Shown here: one piece after another, positions 60,259 to 64,000 of the stretch
Position numbering within the stretch: position 1 is the stretch's first letter
How the letters are laid out: every line of letters starts with the position of its first letter
Origin: Leifsonia sp. ZF2019
GTDB lineage: Bacteria > Actinomycetota > Actinomycetes > Actinomycetales > Microbacteriaceae
Length of the DNA stretch: 64,000 nt
Direction: 5' to 3'
NCBI RefSeq assembly: GCF_019924635.1
Contig: NZ_CP065037.1
Span: forward strand, 372,001-436,000
Notes under the pieces: generated by a model
Seen by the model: the letters and a program-made list of their open reading frames with translations, nothing else
Told to the model about the DNA's origin: nothing
Database searches by the model: none
Position numbers and translations under genes: made by a program

Positions 60259-61038
60259 TCAGGGCCTCGCGGTCCCGACGACGAACAGCCTTCGGAACGG
60301 GAACAGCGTCGCTCCGGAGACGGTCGGATACGCCGCACGCAACCGGGGGCGCAGCTCCTCGACGAACTCGTCCGCTCGCGCACCGAGAGCGGCCAGGTAG
60401 GGCCGCAGGCGTGTGCCGGAGAGCCAGCCCAGTACCGCGTCCTCGCCGGGCAGGACGTGCTGGTAGGTGGTCTCCCAGGCTTCCACACGGTGTCCGCCGT
60501 CGAGGAACACGTCGACGTAGTCGCGCATCGTGCCCACGCGGAGGATCGCGGAGCCGGCGCCGGCGAGGGCGTCCGCCCAGCGCGGTTCCGCGGCGAGCTC
60601 GCGCACCAGCACCTGCGAGGCGGAGTCCTCGTTGCCGGGAACCTGCACGGCGATCGTCGCGCCGGGTCGCAGCCGGGTGAGCCACCCGCGCATCAGCTCG
60701 CGGTGGGTCGGGACCCACTGGAGCGCGGCATTGCTCACGACGAGGTCCACGTCCGGATCGGGCTCCCAGCCCTCGATCGCCTGCTCCTGGAAGGCGAGCC
60801 GGGGATGCTCTGCCGCGAGCGGGCCGGTGGCGGCCAGCATGTCGGGGGAGGAGTCGATCCCCAGCACGTCCGCGTCCGGCCAGCGGTCGGCGAGGGTCGC
60901 GGTGAGCTCTCCGGTGCCGCACCCGAGGTCGACGATCCGGCTGGGCGTGAGCCCGTCCAGCCGCGAGGTCAGGTCGAGGAACGGGCGCGCCCGCTCTTCG
61001 GCGAACGCCCGATACCGTTCAGGATCCCAGCGCACCAC
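60259..61038 (-). CDS. Trans-aconitate 2-methyltransferase-like SAM methyltransferase
   Basis: A 259-residue class I methyltransferase. VRWDPERYRAFAEERARPFLDLTSRL is the usual Tam N-terminus, IVDLGCGTGELTATLA is the SAM motif I, and VVSNAALQWVPTHRELM, GGHRVEAWETTYQHVLPGEDAVLGWLSGTRLRPYL complete the family pattern (key words NAALQWV, WETTYQHVL). Tam methylates the spontaneous by-product trans-aconitate, relieving inhibition of aconitase. The start is taken as GTG 61038 (GTG 61035 equally possible); no ribosome site is seen, so a short leader is likely. Divergent from the following small membrane-protein gene. Confidence 0.88.
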   Translation of the reverse strand: MVRWDPERYRAFAEERARPFLDLTSRLDGLTPSRIVDLGCGTGELTATLADRWPDADVLGIDSSPDMLAATGPLAAEHPRLAFQEQAIEGWEPDPDVDLVVSNAALQWVPTHRELMRGWLTRLRPGATIAVQVPGNEDSASQVLVRELAAEPRWADALAGAGSAILRVGTMRDYVDVFLDGGHRVEAWETTYQHVLPGEDAVLGWLSGTRLRPYLAALGARADEFVEELRPRLRAAYPTVSGATLFPFRRLFVVGTARP

Positions 61039-61129
61039 ATGTGCATCGTACGTCGGCCCGTCCACGGGGTCGAGCGCGATCGCGACCACTCGATTTGACG
61101 CTGCCTCCCCGCTTCGCCACGATCGACCC

Positions 61130-61546
61130 ATGCCCTCCGCCGAGCAGACCGCCGCACGCGACCCCGTCGGCTGGATCGTGGGAGGGGCGCTCGCGCTGGT
61201 CGTGCTGACGATCGCGCTCCTCGTCGCCGTCGTCCCGTTCGTGAGCGCCGGGTTCGACGGCTTCCGGCCGCACCACACGGCGTCGTCGACGGCAGAGCAG
61301 GTGCTCGACGGCGTGACCGTGCGCTACTCCGGCGAGGGGTGGACGTTCGTTCTCGACTCGCCGCAGGACTGTCCCGCGGCGAAGGTGGTCGTCGGCTTCG
61401 CGGATCGGGCGGGAGGCGAGTCCATCGACGTGCTGACGGACACGGCGCCGCTCGTCGCCGGCATCCCGTACCGGTACGCGCCGGCGCCGGGTTCGTCCGA
61501 GCACCCGTTCGCGCACATCGACGAGATCGTCTGCCACGCGATGTGA
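61130..61546 (+). CDS. Small single-helix membrane protein of unknown function
   Basis: A 138-residue protein. Residues about 14-38 form one membrane helix (GWIVGGALALVVLTIALLVAVV region), followed by an extracytoplasmic beta-rich domain of about 95 residues with two Cys (QDCPAAKVVVGF and EIVCHAM) that could form a disulfide. No known family is recognised. The ATG at 61130 lacks a strong ribosome site; the ORF has normal high-GC codon structure. Divergent from the methyltransferase with 91 bp between. Confidence 0.6.
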   Translation: MPSAEQTAARDPVGWIVGGALALVVLTIALLVAVVPFVSAGFDGFRPHHTASSTAEQVLDGVTVRYSGEGWTFVLDSPQDCPAAKVVVGFADRAGGESIDVLTDTAPLVAGIPYRYAPAPGSSEHPFAHIDEIVCHAM

Positions 61547-61733
61547 GCGCGGCCACCGTCACGCGAACCGGCAGTCGCGGCGAGGTCGTGCGGCGGCCTG
61601 GCGAGCACTACCCGCATCGCACCCCGTCGGAGCGGACGGCTCGGGAGACGGCGCGATTCCTGAGCAAAACCCGCTGATCGGCAGGTCGGGTCTCGCCCGG
61701 AGCCGCTCAGCGCGGTAGCGTGGCCCGACACGA

Positions 61734-61785
61734 GGGGGACTCGCCTATCGGGGCGACTCGTCTGGTTCGATTTCCAGAGTCCTCC
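61734..61785 (+). other. tRNA-Ser-like relic lacking the anticodon arm
   Basis: GGGGGAC (61734-61740) pairs with GTCCTCC (61779-61785) as a 7-bp acceptor-like stem with one G-T pair. Inside are a D-arm-like hairpin TCGCC-TATCGG-GGCGA (61741-61756) and a T-arm-like hairpin TCTGG-TTCGATTT-CCAGA (61761-61778). The 5' bases GGnGGACTCGCCTA and the TTCGA loop resemble actinobacterial tRNA-Ser, but anticodon arm, variable arm and CCA are missing. It may be a decayed tRNA, a leader structure of the downstream gene, or chance. The remaining 61547-61821 DNA shows no gene. Confidence 0.3.
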
Positions 61786-61821
61786 ACTCAGACCCGCACC
61801 GACATCGCGGGAGGCGACCGC

Positions 61822-62532
61822 ATGGGCATCGCGACGGCCGCGCGCAAAGCAGGCGTCGTCCTCGTCGATTACGCCTATGCGGCCGGAGAACAGCTCCGCG
61901 GGATGCTCGACCGCCGCCGGCTTCGCAGAGCGCTCGCGCCAGCCGGAGGGCCGGACCGCCTGCCGGTGCTGCTCCTGCCCGGCGTCTACGAGACCTGGCG
62001 GTTCCTGCGGCCGCTGGCCCGCCACCTGGCCGGCCGGGGACACGACGTGCACGTCGTCGACGGTCTGCGCTGGAACATCGCGTCGGTCGAGGACGGCGCG
62101 CGCGAGGTCGCCCGCTTCCTCGTCGCGAGCGGGATCCCGCGCGTCGCCATCGTCGCCCACAGCAAAGGCGGCCTCATCGCGAAGCGCGTCCTCGAGCTGG
62201 AGAGCGAGCGGATCGCGGTCGTGCTCGCCATCGCGACACCGTTCGCCGGGTCGCCGCTGGCGCGCCTCGTCCCGCTGGCGGGCGTCCGAGCGCTCGGACC
62301 GGCGGGAGCGGACATCGTCGGACTGGCCGCGCGCCCCGCCGCGAACGATCGCATCGTCTCGATCGCGCCCTGGTTCGACCCGCACATCCCCGGGGGCAGC
62401 GAGCTCGCCGGCGCCCGGTCCGTCCGGCTGCGGACCGGAGGCCACTTCCGCATCCTCTCGAGCCGCGAGCTGTTCCTGGTCGTCGACGAGGAGCTCGCGC
62501 GTACGTCCCGGCGGCCTCCGGCCGCGACCTGA
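61822..62532 (+). CDS. Lipase/esterase-like alpha/beta hydrolase
   Basis: A 236-residue hydrolase. PVLLLPGVYETWRFLRPLARHLAGRGHDVHVV contains the oxyanion strand, VAIVAHSKGGLIAKRVLE the nucleophile Ser in the unusual elbow HSKGG, IAIATPFAGSPLARLVP the lid region common in triacylglycerol-lipase-like proteins, and GGHFRIL the probable catalytic His. ATG 61822 has GGGAGG at a good distance; upstream in-frame codons overlap the tRNA-like element and are not coding-like. No signal peptide. Substrate unknown. Confidence 0.85.
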   Translation: MGIATAARKAGVVLVDYAYAAGEQLRGMLDRRRLRRALAPAGGPDRLPVLLLPGVYETWRFLRPLARHLAGRGHDVHVVDGLRWNIASVEDGAREVARFLVASGIPRVAIVAHSKGGLIAKRVLELESERIAVVLAIATPFAGSPLARLVPLAGVRALGPAGADIVGLAARPAANDRIVSIAPWFDPHIPGGSELAGARSVRLRTGGHFRILSSRELFLVVDEELARTSRRPPAAT

Positions 62533-62658
62533 GAGAACCCGAACGCCGCGCCGCGCGGTTCGCCGGTCGCGCCCAGATTCGCCCGCCTAGTCTCGAATGG
62601 GTCGGGGTCCGGTCAGCGCCGGGAATCATACTCACGGGGTGGACGCGGAAGGAGCGGG

Positions 62659-63474
62659 ATGGCCACGGGCAGACCAGCGCGCCATCGAGTCGACGCCGGC
62701 ACGGAGCGATCGCCCGGGCGCGTGTCCGGCAGGCGGCGAGCAGAGCCGGTCCGGTCCGGGCGCCGGGTCGAGCGCGCAGCGGAGCGTCGTGCCCTCCGCC
62801 GGGTCGCCGGCCGGCAGACCGGCCGGGCCGCCGCGTTCACCGCCTCGGCCGCCGCGCTCGCGCTCATCGGCGTGGTCGCCGTCGTCCCGCCGGCGGATGC
62901 CGCCTCTTCGGGCACCGCCCTGCTCGACGCGGCACTGCGCGCGGACTCCTCCAGCGCCAACGCGTCGTCGGACGGCCAGCATCTCGCGCTCGCCCGCTTC
63001 GCGGCCTCCACCGTCAGCCGCGACACCCCCGTCGCCTCGGCTCTGGCCGGGGTGGTGCAGTCCGAGGGCGGCGCGGCGGGCGATCAGGCCGCCTCGGCGA
63101 TCATGGATGCGCTGGCCGCCGGAGGCGCCCGTGCCGCCATCGTGAACACCGCGCTCTCCTACCTCGGCACGCCGTACGTCCTGGGCGGAGCATCCCGCTC
63201 CGGCATCGACTGCTCCGGGCTCGTGATGGTCGCGTATGCCGCTGCCGGAATATCCCTCGGGCACCTCGTCCACCTGCAGGACGACGCCGGGACCGTCATC
63301 CCCGAATCGGAGGCCGAGCCGGGCGACCTGGTCGTGTTCGACGACGAAGAGCACATCGGCATCTACCTCGGACACGGCACCCTCATCCACGCCCCCGACG
63401 TCGGCCGTGACGTGTCCATCACGACCGTGTGGCAGGGCGTCCCGCACCACTTCACCCGCATCCTGCCCGGCTGA
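62659..63474 (+). CDS. Secreted NlpC/P60-family cell-wall peptidase
   Basis: A 271-residue protein. Residues 1-52 are a long Arg-rich cytosolic N-terminus, 55-82 a membrane/signal segment with an ADA-A cleavage region, 85-155 a helical spacer, and about 160-271 the NlpC/P60 domain. Its triad is Cys185 (SGIDCSGLVMVAYAAAG), His232 (EEHIGIYLG) and His244 (TLIHAPDVG). It likely cleaves peptidoglycan stem peptides outside the membrane. GGAAGGAG lies 6 nt upstream of ATG 62659. The 126-bp upstream region holds a -10-like TAGTCT near 62588, but I see no riboswitch in it. Confidence 0.92.
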   Translation: MATGRPARHRVDAGTERSPGRVSGRRRAEPVRSGRRVERAAERRALRRVAGRQTGRAAAFTASAAALALIGVVAVVPPADAASSGTALLDAALRADSSSANASSDGQHLALARFAASTVSRDTPVASALAGVVQSEGGAAGDQAASAIMDALAAGGARAAIVNTALSYLGTPYVLGGASRSGIDCSGLVMVAYAAAGISLGHLVHLQDDAGTVIPESEAEPGDLVVFDDEEHIGIYLGHGTLIHAPDVGRDVSITTVWQGVPHHFTRILPG

Positions 63475-63524
63475 TCCGACCTGATCCCGCGGCGTCGACG
63501 CGTCGCGACACGAACGGAGGAACG

Positions 63525-63803
63525 ATGTCCGCCCGCACCGTCCGCGCCCTCTGGGCGGTCGTCCCCTTCGCACTCGTCGTCGCGGTCGTCGCCTTCGCGC
63601 TGGTGGGCGCGCCCGGCATCGACCACGGCCTCGCCACCACGAAGGTCCCCACCCACTCCGTGCTGACGCGTCGCGACTGGGTCGACATCGCCGTCGGGTC
63701 CCTCTTCGTGATCGTCGCCGTCGGCATCGCCGGTCGGCTCCTGCTGAGGCGCAGGGTCGCCTCGGCCGGGGCGACGACCGCCGCTCCTCCCGGTCTCGAC
63801 TGA
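63525..63803 (+). CDS. Small two-helix membrane protein
   Basis: A 92-residue protein with two hydrophobic helices (about 9-27 and 56-74) separated by a polar loop (GIDHGLATTKVPTHSVLTRRDW) and a short cytosolic tail. GGAGG precedes ATG 63525. It follows the NlpC/P60 peptidase by 50 bp in the same direction and may be co-transcribed. Function unknown; no family recognised. Confidence 0.65.
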   Translation: MSARTVRALWAVVPFALVVAVVAFALVGAPGIDHGLATTKVPTHSVLTRRDWVDIAVGSLFVIVAVGIAGRLLLRRRVASAGATTAAPPGLD

Positions 63804-63932
63804 GACGCGCACCGTGATCCCGTGCGGCGGATCACCCCGCGACGGCGCGGGATCCCGGTGGTAGGTTCGTGATCCGGTGATCTGTGCGGGAGGTCGCCGG
63901 GATCGCACGATACCCGCGCGGAGGCAGGGGAC

Positions 63933-64000
63933 ATGAAGCGCAGGGGAGAATCGGACGGCGGCGCGACGGTGACCGCGGGGCCGGGCGCAGCAGAAGGCGG
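63933..64000 (+). CDS. Start of an unidentified gene (truncated by window end)
   Basis: ATG 63933 follows a G-rich ribosome site (GAGGCAGGGG) and opens a frame of 22 codons to the window edge, beginning MKRRGESDGG and Ala/Gly-rich. A -10-like GATACC lies about 20 bp before it. Too short to assign. Confidence 0.4.
   Translation, partial: MKRRGESDGGATVTAGPGAAEG

Noticed and set aside
62533..62658. c-di-AMP (ydaO-type) riboswitch upstream of the NlpC/P60 gene
   Set aside because: Such riboswitches often precede these genes in actinobacteria, but the gap is too short and the conserved core segments are not seen.

Overview
This is a high-GC chromosomal segment of an actinobacterium. I infer Microbacteriaceae (Leifsonia- or Microbacterium-like). 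The grounds are about 70% GC coding DNA, frequent GTG starts, many 4-bp ATGA/GTGA overlaps, sugar ABC operons that lack an ATPase, an LAxTG-type cell-wall sorting signal, and several short or leaderless 5' ends. No rRNA, intact tRNA, CRISPR, prophage or insertion sequence is visible. Start codons were chosen by eye from ribosome binding sites, overlaps and family N-termini.

1-5100: the end of a peptide-type ABC ATPase gene, two tandem flavin-dependent (LLM class) monooxygenases that look co-transcribed with it, then a YibE/F-like membrane protein. 5100-19700: a peptide-uptake and catabolism island. It holds nagB and a divergent GntR/UTRA regulator, a fused two-domain ABC ATPase with two permeases, a divergent peptide-binding lipoprotein coupled to an M17 aminopeptidase, and an operon of class III aminotransferase, FGGY kinase, LysA-like decarboxylase and cytosolic S12 serine hydrolase. 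The combination suggests import of unusual (D- or diamino-acid-containing, or glycosylated) peptides. It is my main candidate for an undescribed pathway.

19700-34700: a large LASTG-anchored FN3 surface protein, a GNAT acetyltransferase, a VIT1-type transporter, an MFS transporter, an aldo/keto reductase with a divergent TetR, a second TetR divergent from an NCS1 permease-amidohydrolase operon, a MerR-SDR operon with a textbook MerR promoter, and a stand-alone LigD-type polymerase domain. 34800-43100: a gene split by an in-frame TAA, a low-GC small secreted protein, signal peptidase I, two VOC proteins, an ECF sigma factor with a membrane partner, an HxlR regulator, a DUF5996 protein, an acetylxylan-esterase-like hydrolase and a shrunken SGNH hydrolase.

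43100-55100: a divergent glycan-use locus. GH36 and secreted GH27 alpha-galactosidases run leftward; two sugar permeases, a GH95 enzyme, a sugar-binding lipoprotein and a ROK regulator run rightward. The import ATPase must come from elsewhere. 55100-64000: an alpha/beta hydrolase, a 595-bp gene-poor gap with a candidate small RNA and a 39-codon ORF, a tyrosine phosphatase, a UbiA prenyltransferase translationally coupled to a soluble histidine kinase and response regulator, a Tam-like methyltransferase, a small membrane protein, a lipase-like hydrolase preceded by a tRNA-Ser-like relic, an NlpC/P60 peptidase, a small two-helix membrane protein and the start of another gene.
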